From Methanothermobacter tenebrarum (GTDB taxonomy: Archaea; Methanobacteriota; Methanobacteria; Methanobacteriales; DSM-23052), in contig NZ_AP025698.1 of NCBI RefSeq assembly GCF_023167465.1, positions 248,001 to 312,000 of the forward strand: a DNA stretch of 64,000 nt, read 5' to 3'. Shown here in pieces: positions 51,834 through 62,524 of the stretch. Made by a program: the position numbers and the translations under genes. Under the pieces are notes generated by a model. It did no database searches. It was not told the origin of the DNA and saw only the letters and a program-made list of their open reading frames with translations. The first letter of the stretch is position 1, and every line of letters begins with the position of its first letter.

Positions 51834-53511
51834 GATAAATTTTAACAAGCACGACTTTCTATATGACAACGGCCTTGTAAATATACTTTCAGAGATGAGA
51901 TCAGATGAGAGATTTGAAAACATCGATGAGTATACGGTGAGGTACAGAAATTCGGATTTCAGACTTAAGGATACCTCTCTTGAGTTCAAGGGGACATTTG
52001 AGGACCTGAAAGAAGCCTATTTCATTTTACGCAGTATTTATTATTCCAGAGTATTTGAGGAAACTCAAAATTACAAACCTTACTATGACCCCCGGATTGA
52101 TGATGTTGTAATAAGGCCAAAACTTAATGTTAAACCATTCCTCCAGAGATCCGAGAGGACAAGGGATCTTTTACCGAAAATCAGCGTTCCCAAAGAAAAA
52201 CTGGAATTTCTAAAAAAGAGAGAAATGGAAGTGAAGAGAAACTTCGATAAAAAGATAGGTAAAAATGAGAGTCTTCAGTACGGTAAAAGTGGAAATGTCA
52301 TGATTCACCTAGAACCTGAAGAGCTTGGTGAAAAGATTGCACATAAGGTAAAGGAAATTCATGAAGGCGATGAATGTTTCTTCTGTGGACTTAAATACTC
52401 AAAATATCTCGATGCCGAAAGTAAAAAAGAAAAAAAGTTCACAATACTATCTTCTAATCTGATATTTGATTTCGGAACAGGGGACTCAAAGCCATCTTTC
52501 AGAGATTTAAGAGCAAGGAAAGACATAACCGCCTGTTTTATGTGTGATTTAATATACAGGTACGGTCTTTTAAATAATTATTTTCATAATAATAACGTTT
52601 TCATAATAGCAGCACCTTCTTTAAGATTCCTTTATCATGTTAAAAGGAAGTTGAAAATTCCCGCAGATTACCTTGAAGAATCAAATAACCGTTCTAATTT
52701 CATTCTAGCAGGAGATTTCGCAGCAACTGACGTGTATTCAAAACTGTTACTTTTAATATATAAGGTTAAATCAAAGATTCTGGACAGGGATGATCTCTCA
52801 TATCTTTCCATATTTTACTTTATAGTGACTTCAAGGAGCGTGGATTATCTACAGGTATATAGTAGGCTTTCATATATATCAGAGTTCTTTGAGAAAACAG
52901 GAGATATAAAAAACAGCTCAAACACTTCTTTTTTAAAAACACTGATAAATTATGCATATTACAAGAATATAAGTAAATTTGAGGTCAAGAATTTGCCTAG
53001 GAAGGAACTTTCAAGGAGAATACTACTGGGTCTTCCTCTGGACCCTGTCATAATGGATCTCTCTTTTTATAATTTATCTTTGGATAATCCGTCCGGCTTG
53101 AATCCTTCATTACTTTATCAATTTCTTGAAGAATACTTGGAGGTAACTAAAATGACAGAATTAAAGGAATTGCATAAAATATGCAGACTTGTGGGAGACA
53201 GGATAGGCTACTTTGCAGCCCAGTACGGGAACAAGGACATACTGTACCCATTGAGGGAAATAGGGAACCTTGAAGGACTCACAGAGTTTTTCAAGAACCT
53301 TGAATATGAAGTAATGAAAGAAGACGCTGGAGCCATATGGAATTCTAAGGCAAATGAAACAGGTAAAAAATACAGCGAGCTGATACACGACATCCTGGAA
53401 GAAGCAGACAATAACAAAAAAATCCTCTTAATAAAGAATTATCTTGCTATTTATGCAATACAGAAGTATCTAGCCGCCAAATATGCCAAAAACAAAGAAG
53501 GGGGAAATTAA
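51826..53511 (+). CDS. cas8b1: Cas8 (CXXC-CXXC type), large Cascade subunit of subtype I-B
   Basis: A 561-residue protein with the two-part zinc-finger-like signature of the Cst1/CXXC-CXXC family: CFFC (Cys184, Cys187) and CFMC (Cys237, Cys240). This subunit recognises the PAM and supports interference in type I-B Cascade. The rest of the sequence is poorly conserved, as usual for Cas8. Order cas6-cas8-cas7-cas5-cas3-cas4-cas1-cas2 is that of subtype I-B (Tneap-like). It starts in an overlap with cas6 and ends one base before the cas7 ATG. Confidence 0.88.
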   Translation: MVEINFNKHDFLYDNGLVNILSEMRSDERFENIDEYTVRYRNSDFRLKDTSLEFKGTFEDLKEAYFILRSIYYSRVFEETQNYKPYYDPRIDDVVIRPKLNVKPFLQRSERTRDLLPKISVPKEKLEFLKKREMEVKRNFDKKIGKNESLQYGKSGNVMIHLEPEELGEKIAHKVKEIHEGDECFFCGLKYSKYLDAESKKEKKFTILSSNLIFDFGTGDSKPSFRDLRARKDITACFMCDLIYRYGLLNNYFHNNNVFIIAAPSLRFLYHVKRKLKIPADYLEESNNRSNFILAGDFAATDVYSKLLLLIYKVKSKILDRDDLSYLSIFYFIVTSRSVDYLQVYSRLSYISEFFEKTGDIKNSSNTSFLKTLINYAYYKNISKFEVKNLPRKELSRRILLGLPLDPVIMDLSFYNLSLDNPSGLNPSLLYQFLEEYLEVTKMTELKELHKICRLVGDRIGYFAAQYGNKDILYPLREIGNLEGLTEFFKNLEYEVMKEDAGAIWNSKANETGKKYSELIHDILEEADNNKKILLIKNYLAIYAIQKYLAAKYAKNKEGGN

Positions 53512-53512
53512 C

Positions 53513-54424
53513 ATGAGCAGAAAATTTGTGAATATTGGATACATAACCCGGGTCAGCATCGACAACCTCAACAGCAGTGAAAACCCTGGGAACATGGTAG
53601 TTCTGAAGAAAGTTCAGGACAGTAAAGGAAACTATTTCCCATACGTGTCAGGACAGGCATTGAGATACTACCTGAAGGAGACAATGAACCAGCTTGGAAT
53701 GAAAATTACAAAATTAGATAAGAACGGCGAATATGTAATTGAAACTAAAAGTAAGGGAGATGAGAGATACAGGGAGATACTGGATAACCATCCTGACCTT
53801 GATCTGTTTGGTTTCATGGAAGCCGCTAAGGGTTCGGGGAAAATGGCTCTTAGGCGCTGGTCCCCTGTAAAGGTGTCACCATTAATAAGCATCTTCCCAT
53901 GGAAGGGGGAGAGCGATCTCCTCACAAGGAAGAAGGAAGGCCAGGAAGGAGGGGATCTTGTAAAAGTTGAAATCAACACCTTTAATTTCATGAAAGGAAA
54001 TATCGTAATGGATATTGACGCCATAGGCTCAACTGTTGACGAGCTGAATTATGATATCGAGACCGTCATAGGACCTGAAGAGAAAAAATCAAGGATAGGG
54101 TACCTTGTCGATGCAATAAAGAACATAGACGGTGGAGCGAAAAAGGCAAGACTTCTTGATGACTTAACTCCAAAATTAGTGGTTTTAACGCTCCAGAAGG
54201 CAGGAACTCCAATTTTCCTCAATGCCCTCGATGTCGATGAAAACGGAAATGTTAAAATAGAATATATAAAGGAGATAATCGACGAATTCAATGAAATAAT
54301 TGAAGACTACTGCATAGGCATAAGATCCGGAATATTCTCCAATGAGGAAGAGATAAAATCAGAATTTAATGATAAGGTAACCTCCGTTAACAGGGCTCTT
54401 GACCGTGTCAAAGAATGGGTTTAA
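53513..54424 (+). CDS. cas7: Cas7 (Cst2/DevR family), Cascade backbone subunit
   Basis: A 303-residue RAMP protein that forms the crRNA-coating backbone. The start FVNIGYITRVSIDNLNSSE and the repeat-contact region YFPYVSGQALRYYLKET are typical of the DevR/Cst2 group; TLQKAGTPIFLNALDVD follows in the core. The ATG at 53513, preceded by AGAAGGGGGA, is chosen over an upstream frame inside cas8. Confidence 0.9.
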   Translation: MSRKFVNIGYITRVSIDNLNSSENPGNMVVLKKVQDSKGNYFPYVSGQALRYYLKETMNQLGMKITKLDKNGEYVIETKSKGDERYREILDNHPDLDLFGFMEAAKGSGKMALRRWSPVKVSPLISIFPWKGESDLLTRKKEGQEGGDLVKVEINTFNFMKGNIVMDIDAIGSTVDELNYDIETVIGPEEKKSRIGYLVDAIKNIDGGAKKARLLDDLTPKLVVLTLQKAGTPIFLNALDVDENGNVKIEYIKEIIDEFNEIIEDYCIGIRSGIFSNEEEIKSEFNDKVTSVNRALDRVKEWV

Positions 54425-54434
54425 CGGTGTTAAA

Positions 54435-55127
54435 ATGAAAGCAGTGAGGTTCATTGCAGAGGGCCTTATAAATTCTTTCAGGATGCCCCAGACATCAGTA
54501 TTTCAGCTCACATACCTTGCACCCACAAAGACCCAGGTAGCGGGCTTCCTGGCAAATATCATGGGCAAAACTGAGGAAGAATACTACCAGCTCCTTGATG
54601 ACATCAAAGTAGGGATAGTACCATTATACATAGAATCCATTTTCAATGATGCATGGACATTCAAAAAATGGAAGGCTAGTGGAGCCGGCAGGGACATATT
54701 ACAACGCGAAAAGATTTACAGAGGCAAATTCCTGATTTACACTTCCGCTGAAGAGCCTCTCCTTGGGGATATCATGAAATTTTTAAGGTATCCCTCAAGG
54801 ATACCCTCTCTTGGAATGGACGATGAACTGGTCCTGATAAGGGACATAAAAAAGATTGAAATGGAACCTAAAGATGATTCGGTTGTCCACAGTGTCTTTA
54901 CTTACAATGAGGGAATGAAATACGAGTATTGCCCTAAAGGGGATAATGTGCCTCTATTTCCACCCAGGATAATAACAGTCAATCTTAACTTCGACAGGAA
55001 AGTAACCCCGCGGAAGCCCACGGATTTTGTCCAGGTGGTGGAGTCTCTGGGATTCGAATTTGATGTCAGGGAAAACAAAAGAGTTCATCTTGACAGGGAA
55101 TATGCATACAACGTAGAAATGATCTGA
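54435..55127 (+). CDS. cas5: Cas5, Cascade subunit binding the crRNA 5' tag
   Basis: A 230-residue Cas5. The N-terminal strand KAVRFIAEGLINSFRMPQ and the following YLAPTKTQVAGFLANIMG correspond to the conserved S-x-R-x-P and gly/ala helix of Cas5 proteins. It caps the 5' handle of the crRNA. The ATG lies ten bases after the cas7 stop with GGTGTTA upstream; the longer frame inside cas7 is rejected. Confidence 0.88.
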   Translation: MKAVRFIAEGLINSFRMPQTSVFQLTYLAPTKTQVAGFLANIMGKTEEEYYQLLDDIKVGIVPLYIESIFNDAWTFKKWKASGAGRDILQREKIYRGKFLIYTSAEEPLLGDIMKFLRYPSRIPSLGMDDELVLIRDIKKIEMEPKDDSVVHSVFTYNEGMKYEYCPKGDNVPLFPPRIITVNLNFDRKVTPRKPTDFVQVVESLGFEFDVRENKRVHLDREYAYNVEMI

Positions 55128-55168
55128 TCAGACATCCCTACAATGACTATTAATTTAAAGGTGAGTAC

Positions 55169-57571
55169 ATGGTTGAACTGCGGGACTTTGTAGTGAAAAA
55201 TAAGGACAAGTTTGTTCAGATCTATGATAGGGAACCTTCTTTTTTTGAGAAGAACCTAATAGCAAAAACCGGTAGCGAGGAACCATTTACTCTCCAGGGA
55301 CACACTGAAAAGGCTTTGAATGCCCTCAAGGATTTTTTAAATGAAAACAGGGAGGTTTTCGATTCATTTGCAGAAAGGTATAATATCAGTAAACAGTCTC
55401 TTCTGGATGTGATCTTTTTTTCAGTTTTCTTCCATGACCTTGGAAAGGGGACCCTTGAGTTCTATAATGACAAGATTCTCAACAAGGGAAAATCATACCA
55501 TCCCCTTTACTCAATCTACTTTACACACAACCTTAACCTGACCATAGATGATATTGATTATGTTACGCTTGCAATACTTACACATCACACGGTTTTACAT
55601 GATGAAATATACTCTGATGAAAAATTTAAGGACATGGATCCCCCCAAATTCTTCAAAGAAACCCTTAAGTTCGCTGAAACTTATCCGGAATACTATAAAA
55701 AATTTTTTAAAAGGGAGTGCCCTTACACATTCAGATTCCAGATATCATCTGAAAATCCTTATAACCTATTAAGATCCAATTTTTCATGGAATTTTGATGA
55801 AAACGGTATTTTAGACAGTCTTAATATTATTCTCAGCGAATCAAACACCTCAGAGAAGAAAAGAATAAGGGAGATTTATGGATTCATAACAGGTAACTTG
55901 ATAAGGGCTGACTGGCTTGCCAGCGGTTCATATATAACCACCCGGGAATTTATCTCAACGGATGAATTCTGGGAAAAAATCAGACTCAGAGCCAATGATA
56001 AAAAAAGGAAATTTGTTAAAAAGGCCTTCCAGGAAGAAGCATCCAGGAGCCGTGAAAATCTCCTTATAAAGATACCTACAGGGGAGGGAAAGACAGAGGC
56101 ATCACTACTCTGGGCCCTGAACAACGTGAAAAATGAACATACGAAAATCATATATACAATGCCCACACAGGTTACAAGTAATTCAATGTACAAACGACTT
56201 AAAAGTTACTTTGGGGATGAAAACGTAGGCATACTGCACGGGTCTTCATCGATTATACTTAAAGAAGAATACGATGATAATGAGAGGATATGGAAAGAAA
56301 AGATCCTGAATAAGACATTTTCAAAGCCCGTGACAGTATCAACATTGGACGCATTCGTTCTTAGTTTTTTCAACGTGAAAAAATGGCCCCTATCACAATT
56401 AAATATTGAGAACTGCCTCCTGATAATTGACGAGATACACTCCTATGACTGGCAGATGCTGGGAGCTCTTAAGAGAATATTACATGAACTCCGGGTTAGA
56501 GGCTGCAAGTTCACCATAATGAGCGCCACGTTTCCTGAAAACATTGAAAAGTTCCTCCTTGAGGGCATTGAATACAGGATGATAACTGAAAATGACCTTT
56601 TTGATTACAGGCCGTTCACTTTAAAAACAGAAAAATCCCAGATAATTGATAAAACAGATGATATAGTCCGTGCTTTCAAGGAAAAAAAGAAAGTTCTAGT
56701 AGTTACTAATACTGTAAGTAAGTCTAAAGAGGTTTATAGAAATTTGAAGGAGTCAGGAGTTTTTAATACAAGCAAATCTTTCGATAAAAGCACGAATCTC
56801 ATACTTTACAATTCACAATTCACCAAAGAGGACAGAAAAGGCAAAGAGAATGAAATTGAATTTAAGGAAAAATGGAAGGATAAGGGGCTGGTTCTTGTTG
56901 CAACTCAGGTAGTTGAGATTTCTTTGGATATAGACTTTGACGTCCTCTTCACTGAAATAGCGCCACTTGACGCCCTAGTACAGAGGGCGGGGAGGATAAA
57001 TAGGAATAAAGACCCCCTCAGGATGGGTGAGATTTATGTAGCAATGGAAATTGAAGCTGAAAATAAAAGAGGAGACTGGTCTTACCCATATGAAAGGAAT
57101 GTGATAGAATGTTCAAAGACCATGGTTAAAGAGGGAACACCCTCCCTGGGTGAAATGGCTGAAATGGTATCGGATCTTTACAGATCTCTTTTTGAAATTG
57201 AACAGATTCACTTTGAATTTAAAAATAAATTTAAAAAGGGTTATGATAAGTACTGTACAGTTATAGAAAAAAAAGGCCCCTACAGTGTAAGGTTCAGGAC
57301 AGAGGACCTTGAAGAGATTTCAAAGTTACTAGCCCTCAGGAACATTGATGATCGCTTCGCGAAAATCGATGTTGTTCCTGCAGTTCTTGCTGGTGATGAG
57401 GATGCTGACAGATTTGAAAACACGGTTGGAATACCTAAGTATCTCTTTATTAATATGCTAAAGGAGGGCAGGATAGACGAGATGAAAAGATTTTATCTTG
57501 TCCATGGTTGCAGTTACACTTACGAATCGGGTCTTGACCTTGAAGAAGAGGATGACTGGAATTTTATTTGA
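55169..57571 (+). CDS. cas3: Cas3, HD nuclease and helicase fused
   Basis: An 800-residue Cas3 that nicks and unwinds DNA recruited by Cascade. The N-terminal HD domain has His45 and the His89-Asp90 pair in FFHDLGKG. The helicase has Walker A IPTGEGKTEAS near residue 300, the DEIH box in LIIDEIHSYDW near 420, SATFP and the C-terminal LVQRAGRINR. Both activities look intact. GGTGAG precedes the ATG; it overlaps the possible early starts of cas4. Confidence 0.94.
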   Translation: MVELRDFVVKNKDKFVQIYDREPSFFEKNLIAKTGSEEPFTLQGHTEKALNALKDFLNENREVFDSFAERYNISKQSLLDVIFFSVFFHDLGKGTLEFYNDKILNKGKSYHPLYSIYFTHNLNLTIDDIDYVTLAILTHHTVLHDEIYSDEKFKDMDPPKFFKETLKFAETYPEYYKKFFKRECPYTFRFQISSENPYNLLRSNFSWNFDENGILDSLNIILSESNTSEKKRIREIYGFITGNLIRADWLASGSYITTREFISTDEFWEKIRLRANDKKRKFVKKAFQEEASRSRENLLIKIPTGEGKTEASLLWALNNVKNEHTKIIYTMPTQVTSNSMYKRLKSYFGDENVGILHGSSSIILKEEYDDNERIWKEKILNKTFSKPVTVSTLDAFVLSFFNVKKWPLSQLNIENCLLIIDEIHSYDWQMLGALKRILHELRVRGCKFTIMSATFPENIEKFLLEGIEYRMITENDLFDYRPFTLKTEKSQIIDKTDDIVRAFKEKKKVLVVTNTVSKSKEVYRNLKESGVFNTSKSFDKSTNLILYNSQFTKEDRKGKENEIEFKEKWKDKGLVLVATQVVEISLDIDFDVLFTEIAPLDALVQRAGRINRNKDPLRMGEIYVAMEIEAENKRGDWSYPYERNVIECSKTMVKEGTPSLGEMAEMVSDLYRSLFEIEQIHFEFKNKFKKGYDKYCTVIEKKGPYSVRFRTEDLEEISKLLALRNIDDRFAKIDVVPAVLAGDEDADRFENTVGIPKYLFINMLKEGRIDEMKRFYLVHGCSYTYESGLDLEEEDDWNFI

Positions 57572-57582
57572 CTGTGATCTTC

Positions 57583-58071
57583 ATGAGAGTAACCGGTGTG
57601 ATGATACAGTACTATGTAGCATGCAAAAGGGAGCTCTGGTTTTTCTCCAAGCAGATAAACATGAACTATGATAACGAGGACATTCTGATTGGGAGAATGA
57701 TACATGAAAAGAGTTATTCCAGAAATAATAAGAGTATAAATTTTGGGGATATCGCAGTAGATTTTATAAATAACAAAAATTTGACTGTTTTTGAGGTAAA
57801 AAAATCAAGTAAACTCGAAGAACCTGTGAGATGGCAGCTTTACTATTATTTATGGTACATTAAAAAATTCACGGGGAAGGATGTTAATGGAGTGATCCTT
57901 TACCCAACTGAGAGGAAGAGAGAAGAAGTTAAACTAACCAGGGATATCGAAAGAGAAATAGAAAGAATATTAGATAACATAAAGAAAATTATTGAAGAAA
58001 AAAATCCTCCGCCTGCTGTTTTTAAGCCTTACTGTCGTCGATGTAGCTATTATGAATTTTGTACCGTCTAA
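57583..58071 (+). CDS. cas4: Cas4, adaptation exonuclease
   Basis: A 162-residue RecB-like Fe-S nuclease that trims prespacers and selects PAM-containing ends. The cluster cysteines are at YYVACKREL near the start and in the C-terminal YCRRCSYYEFC. The nuclease motifs are GDIAVDFINNKN and VFEVKKSSK, followed by QLYYYLWY. The ATG at 57583 is used; a GTG at 57574 and a TTG overlapping the cas3 stop are alternatives. Confidence 0.9.
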   Translation: MRVTGVMIQYYVACKRELWFFSKQINMNYDNEDILIGRMIHEKSYSRNNKSINFGDIAVDFINNKNLTVFEVKKSSKLEEPVRWQLYYYLWYIKKFTGKDVNGVILYPTERKREEVKLTRDIEREIERILDNIKKIIEEKNPPPAVFKPYCRRCSYYEFCTV

Positions 58072-58090
58072 TAAATAAAAGAGGGAGTAT

Positions 58091-59062
58091 ATGAAGGATT
58101 CCCTATACATAACTTCCCATGGGATGTTGTCTCGCCGTGACAACACGTTATACTTCATCAATAAAGACGTTAAAAAACCCCTGCCTGTCAACCGCATAAA
58201 TGAAATAAACTGTTATGGAAAGGTTACTCTCAAATCAGGAGCATCTTCCATGCTGATGAAAATGGGGGTACCTGTTAATTTTTTCAATAAATATGGTTAT
58301 TATGAAGGATCTCTATACCCTCGATTACAGCTTAACTCTGGCCTTGTTGTGGTAAAACAATCTGAACATTATCTTGATCCTGATAAGCGTTCAGAGATTG
58401 CTAAAGAGATGGTTCTTGGCATCAAACACAACCTGCTTAAGTCCCTGAAGTATTACAGAAAAAAGGGTAAGGATGTTGATTCATATATAGACATCATAAA
58501 AAAGGAGAGGGTGGACGGTGATGTCCCACAGTTGATGAGCAGCGAGGGGCGCATGTGGAATGCGTATTATCAGAGCTTTAACACTGTTTTGAAGAAATTT
58601 AAAATGGTTAAAAGGGAGATAAGACCCCCAACAACGGAACTTAATGCTTTAATCTCATTTGGAAATTCTCTTCTTTATGTGAGTGCATTGTCAGAAATCT
58701 ATCATACTTACCTGCATCCTTCTATCAGCTTCCTCCATGAACCCGCCGAAAGGAGGTTTTCACTTTCTCTTGATATTGCAGATATTTTTAAGCCCCTAAT
58801 AGTCGGCAGAGTAATATCCAAACTGGTCAATAATAATATGATTTCTGAGAAAGATTTTGAAAGAGATATTGGCGTGATGTTAAATGATAGAGGTAAGAGG
58901 ATATTCTTGAAGGAATACCAGAATAAACTTGAAACCACCATAAAACATCCGAAAATCAAAAGAAAAGTTTCATATAAATATTTAATGAGATTGGAAGCAT
59001 ATAAGCTTATTAAGCATGTTTTAGGCGATCAGCAGTATGAGAGCTTTAAGGCATGGTGGTAA
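58091..59062 (+). CDS. cas1: Cas1, CRISPR integrase
   Basis: A 323-residue Cas1. The metal-binding residues are Glu152 (SSEGRMWNAYY), His216 (FLHEPAE) and Asp231 in the following SLDIADIFKPLI helix. The N-terminal beta domain begins LYITSHGMLSRRDNTLYF. AGAGGGAG precedes the ATG. With Cas2 it inserts new spacers at the leader end of the array that follows. Confidence 0.95.
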   Translation: MKDSLYITSHGMLSRRDNTLYFINKDVKKPLPVNRINEINCYGKVTLKSGASSMLMKMGVPVNFFNKYGYYEGSLYPRLQLNSGLVVVKQSEHYLDPDKRSEIAKEMVLGIKHNLLKSLKYYRKKGKDVDSYIDIIKKERVDGDVPQLMSSEGRMWNAYYQSFNTVLKKFKMVKREIRPPTTELNALISFGNSLLYVSALSEIYHTYLHPSISFLHEPAERRFSLSLDIADIFKPLIVGRVISKLVNNNMISEKDFERDIGVMLNDRGKRIFLKEYQNKLETTIKHPKIKRKVSYKYLMRLEAYKLIKHVLGDQQYESFKAWW

Positions 59063-59076
59063 TCAGGGTGTCTTGG

Positions 59077-59343
59077 ATGTATTTGCTTGTAGTTTATGAC
59101 GTAGGAGACATCACTCGACTTAATAAAGTACATAAATTTTTGAAGACGTATCTTCACTGGAGACAGAACTCTGTATTTGAAGGTGAGATCAGCAGGGCAC
59201 AGTTTAATGCAATAAAAACCGGCCTTAAAGAGATAATTGATGAAACTTCTGATTCCATCATAATCTACAGGTTGCCCAATAAGAATTATTTATCTATAGA
59301 TATTATAGGAATTGAGAAAAACCCCATTGAATTCATTCTCTAG
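59077..59343 (+). CDS. cas2: Cas2
   Basis: An 88-residue Cas2 with the start MYLLVVYDVGDITRLNKVHK, containing the conserved first-strand Asp, and a ferredoxin-like fold. It is the scaffold of the Cas1-Cas2 integrase. The ATG at 59077, with AGGGTG six bases before, is chosen over a longer frame that overlaps cas1. The array leader begins after its stop. Confidence 0.93.
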   Translation: MYLLVVYDVGDITRLNKVHKFLKTYLHWRQNSVFEGEISRAQFNAIKTGLKEIIDETSDSIIIYRLPNKNYLSIDIIGIEKNPIEFIL

Positions 59344-59448
59344 GTCTGCCTTTATAAGTAGAGTACACTATTATAGGTAGACTTATAAGTATCCTGGAAC
59401 AAAGGATTTTCATCAGGTATTTTCCTGAAAAACCAAAAAATCCCCTCG
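59344..59448 (+). promoter_or_regulatory. Leader of the main CRISPR array
   Basis: The 105 bases between cas2 and the first repeat. Two related TATA-like stretches occur, CTTTATAAGTA (59351-59361) and ACTTATAAGTA (59382-59392), and an inverted repeat TCAGG-tatttt-CCTGA lies at 59413-59428. The leader assignment follows from the cas side and from the variant repeat being at the other end. Confidence 0.65.
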
Positions 59449-62400
59449 GCTTTAAAATAGACGTAATCGTATGGAAATTCATCCAATCCTACTACCTGAA
59501 GCTGGAGGAGGACCGGGCTTTAAAATAGACGTAATCGTATGGAAATTTGTGTGCCGTGTGGTGCCCCGTGAGGGCTTGTGGGCTTTAAAATAGACGTAAT
59601 CGTATGGAAATTGATCCCGATACTCTTCATCTACTCTCCTCTCCGGTTACGCTTTAAAATAGACGTAATCGTATGGAAATTCGATGTAAAGGAGGCCCGT
59701 ATTGTAGTTTTTATTGCGGCTTTAAAATAGACGTAATCGTATGGAAATATATAATCAAGGTACACATCAACGCCCTGCTCAAAAAAGCTTTAAAATAGAC
59801 GTAATCGTATGGAAATCGGATTTTTAGGAGGTCTTTCCTGGGAGTCCGGTCAGTGTGCTTTAAAATAGACGTAATCGTATGGAAATTCAGGCGGAGACGG
59901 TAGGGGTGTCATGGAAAACAGGGCTTTAAAATAGACGTAATCGTATGGAAATTCACCCCTCCGAGGGGTATTTTCAGGTTTTCGGGGAGCTTTAAAATAG
60001 ACGTAATCGTATGGAAATATCGACATCAACTACCACAACCGCCCATTCAAAGTCAGCTTTAAAATAGACGTAATCGTATGGAAATTCATTTTCGCGGTTG
60101 AGCCACGCGAGGAATTCTATTAGCTTTAAAATAGACGTAATCGTATGGAAATGTCAAAAATAGAACCAAATCCTTCACGAGCGTCATGAGAGCTTTAAAA
60201 TAGACGTAATCGTATGGAAATGTCACCATATACTCCTCCAGGGACATGAGGCGATCCTCGCTTTAAAATAGACGTAATCGTATGGAAATTGACATGTGTG
60301 ACATGGGGTTTTATGTGATACATGATGGCTTTAAAATAGACGTAATCGTATGGAAATAGGTTTTTCGGCCCGGCCCTCACAACGTGCACCGAAAAGCTTT
60401 AAAATAGACGTAATCGTATGGAAATTCCTCTTTGAAGACTCATACTACTTAGATAGTTTTGAATTGCTTTAAAATAGACGTAATCGTATGGAAATAATTT
60501 GAAGACGTATTGTATCTCATCGATCCACCCGTGCTTTAAAATAGACGTAATCGTATGGAAATAACGCGGGCTTCGCACATGTCTCGGATTCCCAAATGAA
60601 GCTTTAAAATAGACGTAATCGTATGGAAATTGCATCCGGGGATAGTCTGTTGAGTTGGTTCGGAGGGCTTTAAAATAGACGTAATCGTATGGAAATAGGG
60701 GCAGTTGGGCCCCGGATGGAGCGCCTACAAGCCAGCTTTAAAATAGACGTAATCGTATGGAAATAAGGAAACAGGGAAATCTGGCCAGGATAATAGCAGT
60801 ATTGCTTTAAAATAGACGTAATCGTATGGAAATTGTCGTGGCGGAGGAGAGTGGCGCAGAGTACGCGAAGCTTTAAAATAGACGTAATCGTATGGAAATT
60901 ATTTGCACCCATATATATATTTTTCGGTGCATGTTGTGCTTTAAAATAGACGTAATCGTATGGAAATAATCCATCAAGATCAGCGTCGAAGGCCTCATAA
61001 GCAGAGCTTTAAAATAGACGTAATCGTATGGAAATCATGGATAGCGAGCACAGCCTCGGCGGATCCAACATCCAGCTTTAAAATAGACGTAATCGTATGG
61101 AAATTGTGACATAGTGTGACACGCCCCATCGTAAACTTTTTAGCTTTAAAATAGACGTAATCGTATGGAAATCCTCGTGACGACATCCTGATCGTTCTCG
61201 AGGGTGGTAAGGCTTTAAAATAGACGTAATCGTATGGAAATTGTGGAGGTGCATATGTATGAAGAAAATCAAAAATGGGCTTTAAAATAGACGTAATCGT
61301 ATGGAAATTGGAGGTGGGAGCGGAGGCCTCCGAGGAGGATAAGCTGCTTTAAAATAGACGTAATCGTATGGAAATTCAGCGAGTTTCTGCCAGTCTAGGC
61401 GGAGGAGCTCTGGCTTTAAAATAGACGTAATCGTATGGAAATGCAGAGACGAGATAGCGCAAGAACCCGCAGAAATGCTCGGCTTTAAAATAGACGTAAT
61501 CGTATGGAAATTCGGCCAATGAGAGCTCTAGGCGTGCTTCCCTTCCAGCTTTAAAATAGACGTAATCGTATGGAAATTCATGAGAAAGGGGAGATAGAAG
61601 GCCGAATTGGCTTCAAGCTTTAAAATAGACGTAATCGTATGGAAATTTGCCCCGTCAGGGGCTTGGATGTCGTATTTTTGGGGGCTTTAAAATAGACGTA
61701 ATCGTATGGAAATACGTCGACGGAGTCCACCTCGACTATATCCGCTACCCGGCTTTAAAATAGACGTAATCGTATGGAAATATGGATTCAAGGACTCTGG
61801 GGTTTTTGAAGGCTCCTTTGGCTTTAAAATAGACGTAATCGTATGGAAATTTGGTTTTTTCCGTGAAAGGGTGGCGAAGATGAGCTCGCTTTAAAATAGA
61901 CGTAATCGTATGGAAATGCGTCGTCGAGAAGCCAGCATGCCCCATCTGTCAAATCGCTTTAAAATAGACGTAATCGTATGGAAATCCTATAACGAAGTTC
62001 TGGGGGTGGGGTGTGTGGCGTGCTTTAAAATAGACGTAATCGTATGGAAATGATTCGTGGGAAGAGGAAATCGTACAGGAAAGCCCCGAGGCTTTAAAAT
62101 AGACGTAATCGTATGGAAATATTGGTATGGTGTGCGGTAGGATATGCGTCGAAATTGCTTTAAAATAGACGTAATCGTATGGAAATGCTGTTTATAGGAC
62201 CAGCCCAGGGTTTCCGCGACGTGCTTTAAAATAGACGTAATCGTATGGAAATATTGTCTGGACGGCCTTTGTGACGCCGTCTTTCATCTCGCTTTAAAAT
62301 AGACGTAATCGTATGGAAATTTCATCTACCAACAGGTTGGGGGGATTCCGGAGAAAGCGCTTTAAAATAGACGTAATCGTATGGAAATGCCCCGAGAGAG

Positions 62401-62524
62401 CTTCTGAGCACTTTCGGAAGCCTATGGCTTTAAAATAGACGTAATCGTATGGAAATCGGGATCGCCTCCCCCCAGAGCCTCAGGCGCCGAAACAGCTTTA
62501 AAATAGACGGAATCGTATGGAAAT
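59449..62524 (+). CRISPR. Main type I-B CRISPR array, 46 repeats and 45 spacers
   Basis: Thirty-base repeats beginning GCTTTAAAAT and ending TATGGAAAT recur from 59449 to 62495 with spacers of 35-40 bases. All repeats look identical except the last (62495-62524), which has G for T in the middle (AGACGG instead of AGACGT), marking the leader-distal end. The eight-base tag left by Cas6 would be ATGGAAAT. Long minus-strand reading frames here just translate the repeat (FHTITSILK and similar) and are not genes. Spacer targets cannot be named without a search. Confidence 0.98.

Noticed and set aside
60195..61945. Minus-strand reading frames with repeated FHTITSILK or FPYDYVYFKA segments
   Set aside because: They are translations of the CRISPR repeats in different frames and have no start signals of their own.
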